A stretch of 64,000 nucleotides of DNA. Origin: AP-15 sp963796155 (lineage in GTDB: Bacteria > Pseudomonadota > Alphaproteobacteria > ATCC43930 > CGMCC-115725). A model generated the notes under the pieces. It searched no databases, was not told the origin of the DNA, and was given only the letters and a program-made list of their open reading frames with translations. The DNA lies in assembly GCA_963796155.1 (NCBI GenBank), contig CAWCKT010000028.1, forward strand, positions 1 through 64,000. The letters are read 5' to 3'. The stretch's first letter is position 1. Each line of letters opens with the position of its first letter. The translations under genes and the position numbers were made by a program. This document shows positions 1 through 7,406 of this stretch, piece by piece.

Positions 1-246
1 TCCATCCCGGAACTCGGGAGGTGATCCGCCACGGACCGCCGGCTGAGATCGCCCCCATTGTCCTCGACGCGCGCCCCGGAGGCGGTGGAGGCCCACCGAC
101 GCCAAGCCTGTCAGGTCTTCGAGGCGTTCGGCCTCGTCGAGCAATCGCAGACGTCGCCGGACTAGGGCATCGTCGAGGCCGGCAAACCGGCCCTTTCCCT
201 CCTCCGCAAAGCGCTGAGTGGACCGGTTGGCCCATGACTTGATCAT
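1..246 (-). pseudogene. HigB/RelE-type toxin remnant, partial at window edge
   Basis: Read leftward from ATG 246-244 the frame gives MIKSWANRSTQRFAEEG, then RFAGLDD, RRLRLLDEA and GLHRLRGARRGQW, which is the layout of HigB plasmid-maintenance killer proteins (about 92 aa, ribosome-dependent mRNA interferases). After the codons for QW near position 55 the expected ISxNGPWRIT-like segment is found only in another frame (about 50-25), and the final EFRDG segment returns to the first frame, so the gene carries two net frame changes near its C-terminus as given. It runs off the left edge; a HigA antitoxin would be expected just beyond. No Shine-Dalgarno is visible, and a perfect TATAAT lies 7 bases upstream of the start codon. 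The family call rests on motif memory, not on alignment. Confidence 0.6.
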
Positions 247-252
247 TCCGTC

Positions 253-258
253 ATTATA
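253..258 (-). promoter_or_regulatory. -10 hexamer of higB-like gene
   Basis: A perfect TATAAT on the minus strand ends 7 bases before the ATG at 246, so transcription would begin at or next to the start codon and the mRNA would be leaderless. The -35 region (about 276-281) overlaps the 14-bp tandem repeats, as expected for autoregulation by a toxin-antitoxin complex. Confidence 0.4.
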
Positions 259-269
259 GGACGCCTGGC

Positions 270-309
270 GATTAACGCGAAGTGATTAACGCGAAGTGAT
301 TAACGCAAG
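270..309. repeat. 14-bp tandem repeat, 2.8 copies
   Basis: The unit GATTAACGCGAAGT occurs at 270-283 and 284-297, followed by a third partial copy at 298-309. It sits directly upstream of the HigB-like start and its -10 box, so it may be an operator array. Confidence 0.75.
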
Positions 310-386
310 GCGGATAATAGGTCAAGCGGTGGGCAGGAGGAAGGCATTTCGCCGCGCGAACCATCATCGGGCTCGTCGCATCGCCG

Positions 387-1356
387 TCAAACTCCTGCCC
401 CGCCTGCCCGCAGCACGCGGCGGGCGATCGACCAGCGGTGCACCTCGGAGGGGCCGTCATAGATGCGGAACGGGCGCACGTCGCGGAAGAGGCGCGCCAC
501 GATCGTGTCGTCGGTGATGCCGAGCCCGCCGAGGATCTGCATGCTGCGGTCGACGACCCGCCAGATCGCCTCCGAGCAGATGACCTTGGCCATGCTCAAC
601 TCGTGCGTGCCGCGCTCGCCCTGGTCGAGCACCCAGGCGGTGTGCCAGATCACCAGCCGGCTCTGGTGGATGTCCATCTCGTTGTCGGCGAGCATGAAGC
701 CCACCCCCTCGTGCTCGCCCAGCGGCTTGCCGAAGGCGGTGCGCCGCCGCGCATAGTCGGCGGCGATGTCGTGGGCGCGGCGTGCCGCACCGAGCCACCG
801 CATGCAGTGCGTCAGCCGCGCCGGGGCGAGCCGCACCTGGGCGTAGCGAAACCCCGCGCCGAGCTGCCCCAGCACCGCACTCTCGGGGACCCGCAGCCCG
901 TCCAGCCGCACCACCGCGTGGCCGCCGGCCATGAAGGTGTCCAGGGTGTCGAGCACCCGCTCGATGTGAATTCCCGGCGCGTTCATCGGTGCGAGGAACA
1001 TCGTCGCACCATGCGGCCCCAACGCGTCGCTGTCGTTCTTCGCCATGATGATCGCGACCGCCGCACCGACGGCACCGGTGATCAGCCATTTGGTGCCGTC
1101 GATGACGAAATCCGCACCCTCGCGGCGCGCCGTCGTGCGCAGCATCGAGGGGTCGGCGCCGGCCCCCGGCGCGGGCTCGGTCATCATGAAGCACGAGCGG
1201 ATCTCGCCGCCGGCGAGCGGGCCCAGCCATTCCTCCTTCTGGCGCTGCTCGGCGACCGCTTCGAGGAGGTGCATGTTGGCTTCGTCCGGGGCAAAGCAGT
1301 TGAGTTCCACAGGCCCGAGCGGCGAATAGCCGGCCGCCTCGAACACCACCGCCTGT
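387..1356 (-). pseudogene. N-terminally truncated acyl-CoA dehydrogenase copy
   Basis: Positions 408-1356 match the intact acyl-CoA dehydrogenase gene at 3799-4747 with a constant offset of 3391, no indels and roughly twenty mismatches, most of them near 1286-1310. The copy starts at the codons for QAVVFEAAGYSPLGPV (residue about 98 of the intact protein) and lacks the N-terminal helical domain. It also ends early, since the last residues (RVLRAGGAGV) differ from the intact copy. The frame stays open upstream to about 2057, but that part has no resemblance to the family and overlaps the neighbouring solute-binding gene. The FAD-binding beta domain (MTEPAPGAGADPS, GTKWLITGA) and C-terminal domain are present, but without the N-terminal domain it is unlikely to be active. 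Confidence 0.75.
408..1356. repeat. 949-bp direct repeat, copy 1
   Basis: Direct duplicate of 3799-4747, about 98 percent identical by eye and colinear. It is the partial copy inside the truncated acyl-CoA dehydrogenase. The two copies flank the solute-binding protein gene, so recombination between them would delete or amplify that gene. Confidence 0.85.
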
Positions 1357-1662
1357 CTGGGGTGAAAATAACCCGCGCAACCCCGACGAGCGGGACTCGG
1401 CGCCGCTGTCCGCCGGCCGAACCAGGTAGGTCGGTCCCCCGGAAGGCCATAAGAGCGAGCCATCAGTGTCTTGCCCCTCGCGCAGCAGATCGGTGGCGCC
1501 GAGCGCTCGGGATCGTTGCTCAGATCGAGCCCTCGGTGACAGCTGATGCCCCGAAACTGTCCTTCGTCTGGGCGGCATTTCAGCCTAGCCGAGTGTGAGA
1601 AGCGGACATTCGTACTCCGCGCCATTCCTTGGCCGAAGCGTGCGCGAATTAACCGTAAAAGT
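1357..1662. other. spacer without a recognisable gene
   Basis: Between the truncated dehydrogenase and the stop of the solute-binding gene. Frames are open in places but none resembles a known protein, and nothing matches the 5' part of the intact dehydrogenase. Confidence 0.5.
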
Positions 1663-3249
1663 TTAACCTCTGCGAACCCCGTAGAACACTGCAAAGCAGC
1701 CGGGCTGCACGTCGAGCAAATCCCTCCGATAGGCGGTGGATTGCCAATATTCGCCCATCGGAATGTACGGCACATCCTGCCACAATTGCAGCTGCAGCTC
1801 CGCGCAGATCCGCCGCTGCTCATCAATGTTGCCGGCGTCGAGCCAGGCAGCGCGCAGGGCCTCGATGCGCGGGCTCGTCGGCCAGCCGTCCCAGGCGCCA
1901 AGTCCGTCTGCGCGTATCGCATAGTTGCCGTAAGGGTTGGTATTCGGGACCGATCTGTCGGTGAGCCCAAAGAAAGCGTTCCAGCCGCCCTTGTCCGGCG
2001 TCCCCTGATTCTGCCGCTTGCGGAGTGCCGCTCCCAACTCCATCTCCTGCAGTTCAATATTCATGCCGGCGCGCCGCAGCTGGTCGGCTCCCGCCAGGGA
2101 CTCCGCGCGGATCTCTTGGACGTCGGTCGGGACGAGAACGACGACCTTTTCGCCATTGTAGCCGGCGTGCGCCAGCGCCTGTCGAACCGCCGCGTAATCG
2201 CGCGGCCCGCGTAAGACTTCGATCCCGGCATCGTTGGCAAACGGCGTTCCCTGGGGGAACAGGCCGATGCCGTCGTGCCAGAACGCGTGATCGGCGCCAG
2301 CCACCGCAGTCATCGCCTCGGCCTGATCAATCGCGCCGAGCAATGCCCGCCGCACCGCCCCATTATTGAAGGGCGGATGCAGATGGTTGAAGCGCAGGAT
2401 GCCCATGGCTGTTGCAAAGTGGGAGATCACAGTGATATCGGGATCGCGGGCGAGTGCCTGGACCTGGTCGGTGAGAGGGATCTCCCACCAGTCGATCTCG
2501 CCGCTGCGCAGTGCAGCCATCGCTGAAAAATTATCCAATGTCAGCCACTCGACCCGATCGAAATGCGCGACCTTGGGTCCAGCGGTAAACCCTACTGGTC
2601 CCTCCGCGCGGGGTTGGTAAAGCTGGAAACGTTCGTAGGCGGCGCGGGCGCCGCTAATGTGCTCCTCGGGCAGGAAGCGATAGGGGCCGCTGCCAACGAT
2701 TTCGGCAACCGGCTTGAACGGCGAGGTCGCCGCCAGTCGCTCCGGCATGATGGCGGGGACATTGCTTCCCGGTCCGGCCAAGGCCTCGGGGAGATGCGGA
2801 AAAGGCCGCTTCAGATGGAACCGCACGGTGCGATCGTCGGGCGCCGACAGCTCCTCGGTGGCAGCCATAAGCGCGTTGGCAAAGCTAATGCGCGCGGCGA
2901 AGCGGCGGATGCTGGCGACGACGTCGCGTGCCAGAACCGGCTCCTTGTCGTGAAAGCGCAGCCCGTCGCGCAATGTCAGCGTCCAAATCAGCCCGTCCTC
3001 GTCGACCTGATGGCCCTCGACCATCTGAGGCTGGGCCGTCCAGCTCGTGTCTATGCCGTAGAGCGTGTCGAATACGAGATAAGCGTGATTGCGGGTCGAG
3101 CGGATAGGGGTAACGACCGGGTCGAGCACGCCGAGATCTACGGCGGGGACAAAGACCAGTTTGTTTGGCCTCTCCGCCCGCCCGATCCGCGGTGCTGCGA
3201 GCGTGGCAAGGCTGACACCGGCGGCTTTAAGCAGCTCTCGTCTGCGCAT
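1663..3249 (-). CDS. ABC transporter substrate-binding protein, DppA/OppA (SBP_bac_5) family
   Basis: Periplasmic solute receptor for peptide or peptide-like substrates, 528 aa, the usual family length. The N-terminus MRRRELLKAAGVSLATLAAP has a twin-arginine motif and hydrophobic core, so export by Tat is likely, with cleavage near GRA-ERP. Family features follow: a TLRDGLRFHDKEPVLARDVV segment (about 95-115), GSGPYRF (about 190), and a C-terminal WQDVPYIPMGEY. The start has a strong Shine-Dalgarno (GGAGGAGA) six bases upstream. No permease or ATPase genes lie next to it, so its transporter partners are elsewhere. It is enclosed by the two copies of the 949-bp acyl-CoA dehydrogenase repeat. 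The exact ligand cannot be read from sequence. Confidence 0.9.
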   Translation of the reverse strand: MRRRELLKAAGVSLATLAAPRIGRAERPNKLVFVPAVDLGVLDPVVTPIRSTRNHAYLVFDTLYGIDTSWTAQPQMVEGHQVDEDGLIWTLTLRDGLRFHDKEPVLARDVVASIRRFAARISFANALMAATEELSAPDDRTVRFHLKRPFPHLPEALAGPGSNVPAIMPERLAATSPFKPVAEIVGSGPYRFLPEEHISGARAAYERFQLYQPRAEGPVGFTAGPKVAHFDRVEWLTLDNFSAMAALRSGEIDWWEIPLTDQVQALARDPDITVISHFATAMGILRFNHLHPPFNNGAVRRALLGAIDQAEAMTAVAGADHAFWHDGIGLFPQGTPFANDAGIEVLRGPRDYAAVRQALAHAGYNGEKVVVLVPTDVQEIRAESLAGADQLRRAGMNIELQEMELGAALRKRQNQGTPDKGGWNAFFGLTDRSVPNTNPYGNYAIRADGLGAWDGWPTSPRIEALRAAWLDAGNIDEQRRICAELQLQLWQDVPYIPMGEYWQSTAYRRDLLDVQPGCFAVFYGVRRG

Positions 3250-3753
3250 TAAATCTCCTCCCTAACTCGGCATCGCAGTGGTGCTAACCCGGGTTCCGCA
3301 ACCTGCGGATCGCTAACACCACCAAGACAATTATCTTTTTATTAGAAGCGGGACTGTGGCCCGCCCTGGCAGTAGTTCTACACTCAGATTACACGTTGTT
3401 TCGGTATGCGCAAGAGATGCGGGTGATTTCTATATCCACCGATCACGCGGGCGGCGAACGGCAGCTTCCGATCGAACCTCCCGGTTCCGGGGCGATAGCG
3501 GGAACGACCGGAATCGGCGCATTGCGCCCATTCGGTTAGGCTATCCCAGCCGGCGGACGGCGATCCGACGCTGAAGTGGAAGGCCGGCTTAAAAGAACGA
3601 TGATGACCACCGAAAATCGCACTTTCTTGTGGGCAAGCCTTGTCTGGAGAGCGGACACCCTTTCGATAGCATCACCGGGCGGCGGTCCGGGTTGGGTCAT
3701 TCGCGTCGATTTAGCCATGTCTGGGGCTGTCCGGTTCGCGGGTAATAGCGGAA
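3250..3753. other. intergenic, no gene recognised
   Basis: 504 bases upstream of the solute-binding gene and downstream of the acyl-CoA dehydrogenase. It begins with an AT-rich tract (about 3328-3345) suited to the promoter of the leftward solute-binding gene. Short open frames here have no recognisable motifs or ribosome-binding sites. Confidence 0.5.
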
Positions 3754-5037
3754 TTACCGGGTATCATTGGCGATGTTGGTAGAGCGGTGGTTCTGTCCCC
3801 GCAGTACGCGGCGGGCGATCGACCAGCGGTGCACCTCGGAGGGGCCGTCATAGATGCGGAACGGGCGCACGTCGCGGAAGAGGCGCGCCACGATCGTGTC
3901 GTCGGTGATGCCGAGCCCGCCCAGGATCTGCATGCTGCGGTCGACGACCCGCCAGATCGCCTCCGAGCAGATGACCTTGGCCATGCTCAACTCGTGCGTG
4001 CCGCGCTCGCCCTGGTCGAGCACCCAGGCGGTGTGCCAGATCACCAGCCGGCTCTGGTGGATGTCCATCTCGTTGTCGGCGAGCATGAAGCCGACCCCCT
4101 CGTGCTCGCCCAGCGGCTTGCCGAAGGCGGTGCGCCGCCGCGCGTAGTCGGCGGCGATGTCGTGGGCGCGGCGTGCCGCACCGAGCCACCGCATGCAGTG
4201 CGTCAGCCGCGCCGGGGCGAGCCGCACCTGGGCGTAGCGAAACCCCGCGCCGAGCTGCCCCAGCACCGCACTCTCGGGGACCCGCAGCCCGTCGAGCCGC
4301 ACCACCGCGTGGCCGCCGGCCATGAAGGTGTCCAGGGTGTCGAGCACCCGCTCGATGTGAATTCCCGGCGCGTTCATCGGTGCGAGGAACATCGTCGCAC
4401 CATGCGGCCCCAACGCGTCGCTGTCGTTCTTCGCCATGATGATCGCGACCGCCGCACCGACGGCACCGGTGATCAGCCATTTGGTGCCGTCGATGACGAA
4501 ATCCGCACCCTCGCGGCGCGCCGTCGTGCGCAGCATCGAGGGGTCGGCGCCGGCCCCCGGCGCGGGCTCGGTCATCATGAAGCACGAGCGGATCTCGCCG
4601 GCGGCGAGCGGGCGCAGCCATTCCTCCTTCTGGCGCTGCTCGGCGACCGCTTCGAGGAGATGCATGTTGGCTTCGTCCGGGGCAGCGCAATTCAAGGCTA
4701 CGGGCCCGAGCGGCGAATAGCCGGCCGCCTCGAACACCACCGCCTGTGCCCGGTGATCGAGCCCGAGCCCGCCCCACTCGCGGCCGACATGCGGGCTCAG
4801 CAACCCCGCCCGGCGCCCGAGCCCAATGAGTTCGCGGCGCAATTCCTCGGCCGGCCCGTGTGCCGTCTGCCTGACGTCGTTTTCATAAGGCAGGATCTCT
4901 TCCCGCACGAAACGTTCGGTGCGCTCCTTCAGTTCGACGAGGTCGTCGGACAGAGCAAAATCCATCGCTGACTCCGGGACGGTTACGGGCAGGCTTCCCG
5001 CCGCGGCATCGTCAGACATTCCGTCTCGAATCGTCAA
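3754..5037 (-). CDS. acyl-CoA dehydrogenase family protein (ACAD10/11-like)
   Basis: FAD-dependent alpha,beta-dehydrogenation of an acyl-CoA; 427 aa or 421 aa if translation starts at the internal MSDDAAAG at 5019. The N-terminal helical domain (MDFALSDDLVELKERTERFV), the FAD-domain motifs MTEPAPGAGADPS (about 153-165) and GTKWLITGA (about 183), and a C-terminal domain with RRTAFGKPLGEHE, GGLGITDDT and YDGPSEVHRWSIAR are all present. In the last motif Asp stands where short/medium-chain enzymes have the catalytic Glu, as in the ACAD10/11-type subgroup. It stands alone, divergent from the XRE gene. Part of it (3799-4747) is duplicated at 408-1356. Confidence 0.92.
   Translation of the reverse strand: MTIRDGMSDDAAAGSLPVTVPESAMDFALSDDLVELKERTERFVREEILPYENDVRQTAHGPAEELRRELIGLGRRAGLLSPHVGREWGGLGLDHRAQAVVFEAAGYSPLGPVALNCAAPDEANMHLLEAVAEQRQKEEWLRPLAAGEIRSCFMMTEPAPGAGADPSMLRTTARREGADFVIDGTKWLITGAVGAAVAIIMAKNDSDALGPHGATMFLAPMNAPGIHIERVLDTLDTFMAGGHAVVRLDGLRVPESAVLGQLGAGFRYAQVRLAPARLTHCMRWLGAARRAHDIAADYARRRTAFGKPLGEHEGVGFMLADNEMDIHQSRLVIWHTAWVLDQGERGTHELSMAKVICSEAIWRVVDRSMQILGGLGITDDTIVARLFRDVRPFRIYDGPSEVHRWSIARRVLRGQNHRSTNIANDTR
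3799..4747. repeat. 949-bp direct repeat, copy 2
   Basis: Source-like copy inside the intact acyl-CoA dehydrogenase gene; partner of 408-1356 at a constant offset of 3391 bases. Confidence 0.85.
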
Positions 5038-5074
5038 GCCTGCGTCAAAATTGTGCTAATACAGCACTGAGTTA

Positions 5075-5103
5075 TTGACAATTTAGTTAATACCTTGTAT
5101 GTC
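5075..5103 (+). promoter_or_regulatory. probable sigma-70 promoter of the XRE gene
   Basis: A perfect TTGACA at 5075-5080, a 17-base spacer and TATGTC at 5098-5103 lie about 90 bases before the XRE start, in an AT-rich divergent region shared with the acyl-CoA dehydrogenase. Confidence 0.4.
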
Positions 5104-5191
5104 ATCAAATTCCTTTTCGTTGAAACAAGAGGGTTCGCGGCTCGCGAAGGGGTGTTGCTATTTCGATAAATAGAAAGGGAGCTGGTCATAT

Positions 5192-5575
5192 ATGACGATG
5201 TTTAATGGTCCGCGATCCGCGGGCTACCGTTCGAAGGAGACGCGTGCGGGTGCCGCAATCGGCGCCCGGTTGTTCACCTCGGGATTGCCGGAGAGGCCCG
5301 CGGCACGCGGCGAGGACGGGCAAGCGTGCATCAGATCGGCGCTGCGGCGGCGGCGCCGCGTGCTGGGGCTCACCCAGGAAGCGGCGGCGCGCGTCCTCGG
5401 CATGTCGCGGCTGAGCTATCACCGGATGGAGACCGGCAAGCGGCGCATTCATTTCACCGAGCTCGCAGCGATTTGTGCTGCTTTCAATTGCCACATCGGC
5501 GAACTCGTGCAGGACGGGCAGCTCGCCAACGCATTTACTTTTGCAGCGAAGGCGATCCTCGGCGAGGCGCCGTGA
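5192..5575 (+). CDS. XRE/Cro-type helix-turn-helix transcriptional regulator
   Basis: A 127-aa DNA-binding protein. Residues about 45-105 form an HTH_3 domain: IRSALRRRRRVLGLTQEAAA, then RVLGMSRLSYHRMETGKRRI with the recognition helix, then a stabilising helix ending in IGELV. The first 40 residues are Arg/Ala-rich and look unstructured. The start ATG at 5192 has an AAAGGGA element about 11 bases upstream; ATG 5198 is an alternative. It is divergent from the acyl-CoA dehydrogenase and could regulate it. It could also be an orphan antitoxin-like regulator; no toxin gene is adjacent. Confidence 0.85.
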   Translation: MTMFNGPRSAGYRSKETRAGAAIGARLFTSGLPERPAARGEDGQACIRSALRRRRRVLGLTQEAAARVLGMSRLSYHRMETGKRRIHFTELAAICAAFNCHIGELVQDGQLANAFTFAAKAILGEAP

Positions 5576-5718
5576 TGACGGGTGTGGGCGCTATTTGCCG
5601 CGGGCCCCGAATTCCCCTGCTATTCCGCTGCCGGCGAACTCGGCCGGGCTAGCCAAGCTATTCAGCTACAACATGTTTTCACGGCCGCACGGAGCTATTC
5701 GAGGACTGACGAAGGTTT

Positions 5719-5736
5719 TTCCCTGATCTCAGGGAA
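5719..5736. repeat. 18-bp perfect palindrome
   Basis: TTCCCTGATCTCAGGGAA is self-complementary. It lies in the 246-base gap between the XRE and oxidoreductase genes and has no T-run after it on either strand, so an operator is as likely as a terminator. Its half-site resembles the GCAGGGAA motif of the intergenic elements at 26 and 63 kb. Confidence 0.5.
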
Positions 5737-5821
5737 TTGGCATGGATGAGCCGCCGATGGCGCTTGGCGGCGCACGGCGATAAGCTGCCCCCAGCCATTG
5801 CTCCGTGGATGGGGACAGCCG

Positions 5822-6844
5822 ATGGAAAACCGGAACCGACAGGTGCTGCTGAAGCGGCGGCCGACCGGGTCGCCGTCACGAGGCGATTTCGAGATAGCCG
5901 AAGCGCCGCTGCCCGACCCCGGCGACGGAGAGGTGCTGGTGCGCGGGATCTATCTCTCGCTCGACCCCTATATGCGGGGCCGGATCAGCGGGGTCAGGTC
6001 TTATGCCCAGCCGGTCGAGGTCGGCGCTGTCATGGAAGGCCGGGTGGTCGGCGAGGTCGCGCGTTCGAAGGATCCGGCGCTCCGCGAGGGCGACTACGTT
6101 CTCGGCGGTTACGGTTGGCAGCTCTATAGCGCGGTCCCCGGCAAAAGCCTCCTCAAGCTCGATCCGGCCGAAGCGCCGCTCTCGACCGCACTGGGCGTGC
6201 TCGGCATGCCGGGGCTGACCGCCTATGTCGGGCTCAGCGAGATCGGCCGGCCGCAGCGCGGTGAGACCGTGCTGGTCTCGGCCGCCTCGGGCGCGGTCGG
6301 GGCGGTCGCGGGCCAGCTCGCCAAACGCGCCGGCGCGCGCGTCGTCGGCATCGCCGGCGGGGCCGACAAATGCCGCTGGGTCGAAGCCGAGCTCGGCTTC
6401 GAGGCGTGCGTCGACCACCGCTCCGCGGACCTCGGCGCCGCACTCGACGGGGTTTGTCCGAACGGGATCGACGTCTATTGGGAGAATGTCGGCGGGGCGG
6501 TGCAGCAGGCGGTGTTCCCGCGGCTCAACGATTTCGGCCGCATGGTCATGTGCGGCATGGTGGCGGAATACAACGATGTGGAACCGCGGCCCGGCCCCAA
6601 CCTGATGTCGGCGGTGCGCAAGCGGCTCAAGATCCAGGGGTTCATCGTCAGCGACCAGTGGCAGCGCTTCGCCGAATATCGGGCGATGGCCGCACCGCTC
6701 TTGAAGAGCGGCGAGCTCAAATATCGCGAGGACATCGTCGACGGCCTCGACCGGGCGCCCGAGGCGTTTATCGGGCTCCTCCAGGGCCGCAATTTCGGCA
6801 AGCTCGTGGTCAGGCTGGGGGACGATCCGACGCGCAGGGCTTGA
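5822..6844 (+). CDS. NADP-dependent MDR oxidoreductase (CurA/YncB, leukotriene B4 dehydrogenase-like)
   Basis: Zinc-free medium-chain reductase, 340 aa from ATG 5822 (MENRNRQVLLKRRP), chosen over an in-frame ATG at 5798 because GGGGA lies 8 bases upstream and the family begins this way. The N-terminal GroES-like domain contains LSLDPYMRGR, typical of CurA/LTB4DH proteins. The Rossmann fold follows with SAASGAVGAVAGQLAK (about 150-165), then YWENVGG and a C-terminal DGLDRAPEAF. It likely reduces alkenal/one double bonds with NADPH. A 22-base gap to the lipoprotein gene suggests possible co-transcription. Confidence 0.9.
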   Translation: MENRNRQVLLKRRPTGSPSRGDFEIAEAPLPDPGDGEVLVRGIYLSLDPYMRGRISGVRSYAQPVEVGAVMEGRVVGEVARSKDPALREGDYVLGGYGWQLYSAVPGKSLLKLDPAEAPLSTALGVLGMPGLTAYVGLSEIGRPQRGETVLVSAASGAVGAVAGQLAKRAGARVVGIAGGADKCRWVEAELGFEACVDHRSADLGAALDGVCPNGIDVYWENVGGAVQQAVFPRLNDFGRMVMCGMVAEYNDVEPRPGPNLMSAVRKRLKIQGFIVSDQWQRFAEYRAMAAPLLKSGELKYREDIVDGLDRAPEAFIGLLQGRNFGKLVVRLGDDPTRRA

Positions 6845-6866
6845 GCGCGGAGGCGAGGAGGCAGCG

Positions 6867-7391
6867 ATGCGCCGGATCTCGACCGTGGCAACGGCGGTAG
6901 TGTTGGCCTGCGGGGCGTGCCAGCCCTTGCCGGATGCGAGCCTCGCCGCGCCGTCCGCCGGAGAGTCCCAGCCGGCGCCGACCGCCGGTACACAACCGCC
7001 CGCGGCGCAGCCTGCCTGCAGCAGCTATACCGTCCCGGTAACCGTCGGGGGTCAGCCGCAGCAGGCCGTCGTCGAGGCCTGCCAGCAGCGCGATGGAAGC
7101 TGGCGGATCACCCAGAACACACCGGGATTGCCGCCCCAGGTCTATGAGGTTCCACCGCCGCCGGCTTCTTCCTACCCATACGCTTATCCCGATTTCTATC
7201 GCTATCCCGATTTCTTTCCGTATTGGTGGGGCTCTCCTTGGTTTTTCGGCCTCGGGCCGTCGATCGTCGTCGTGCAGCGGTTCAACCATTTCCACGGCTT
7301 CCACCACGGGTTCGGTCACGGCTTCGCACACGGCTTCGGCCACGGCTTCGCCGCTGTCCGCGGGGGCGGCATGGCCGGAGGGCATCGTTAG
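6867..7391 (+). CDS. His/Gly-rich lipoprotein with surface-antigen-like motif
   Basis: A 174-aa exported protein. MRRISTVATAVVLACGAC has a short positive N-region, a hydrophobic core and a lipobox-like VLAC, so lipid attachment is likely. A Pro/Ala linker follows, then a SSYTVPVTVGGQPQQ segment and CQQRDGSWRI, which resembles the repeat in RT0821/Lpp0805-type surface proteins. A Tyr/Pro/Phe-rich stretch (YPYAYPDFYRYPDFFPYWW) leads to a tail with about eight HGF units, which could bind metal. The start is preceded by GGAGGC. Its function is unknown. Confidence 0.75.
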   Translation: MRRISTVATAVVLACGACQPLPDASLAAPSAGESQPAPTAGTQPPAAQPACSSYTVPVTVGGQPQQAVVEACQQRDGSWRITQNTPGLPPQVYEVPPPPASSYPYAYPDFYRYPDFFPYWWGSPWFFGLGPSIVVVQRFNHFHGFHHGFGHGFAHGFGHGFAAVRGGGMAGGHR

Positions 7392-7406
7392 CTGAAGGAC
7401 AAGACC

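Noticed and set aside
438..1598. Long rightward frame antisense to the dehydrogenase copy (and its twin at 3787-4971)
   Set aside because: It is the shadow of a high-GC gene: His/Arg-rich, no motifs, duplicated only because the sense gene is.
387..2057. One long leftward frame that would make a 556-aa fusion ending in the acyl-CoA dehydrogenase copy
   Set aside because: Its first 230 codons have no family resemblance and overlap the well-supported solute-binding gene; only 408-1356 is homologous to the intact enzyme.
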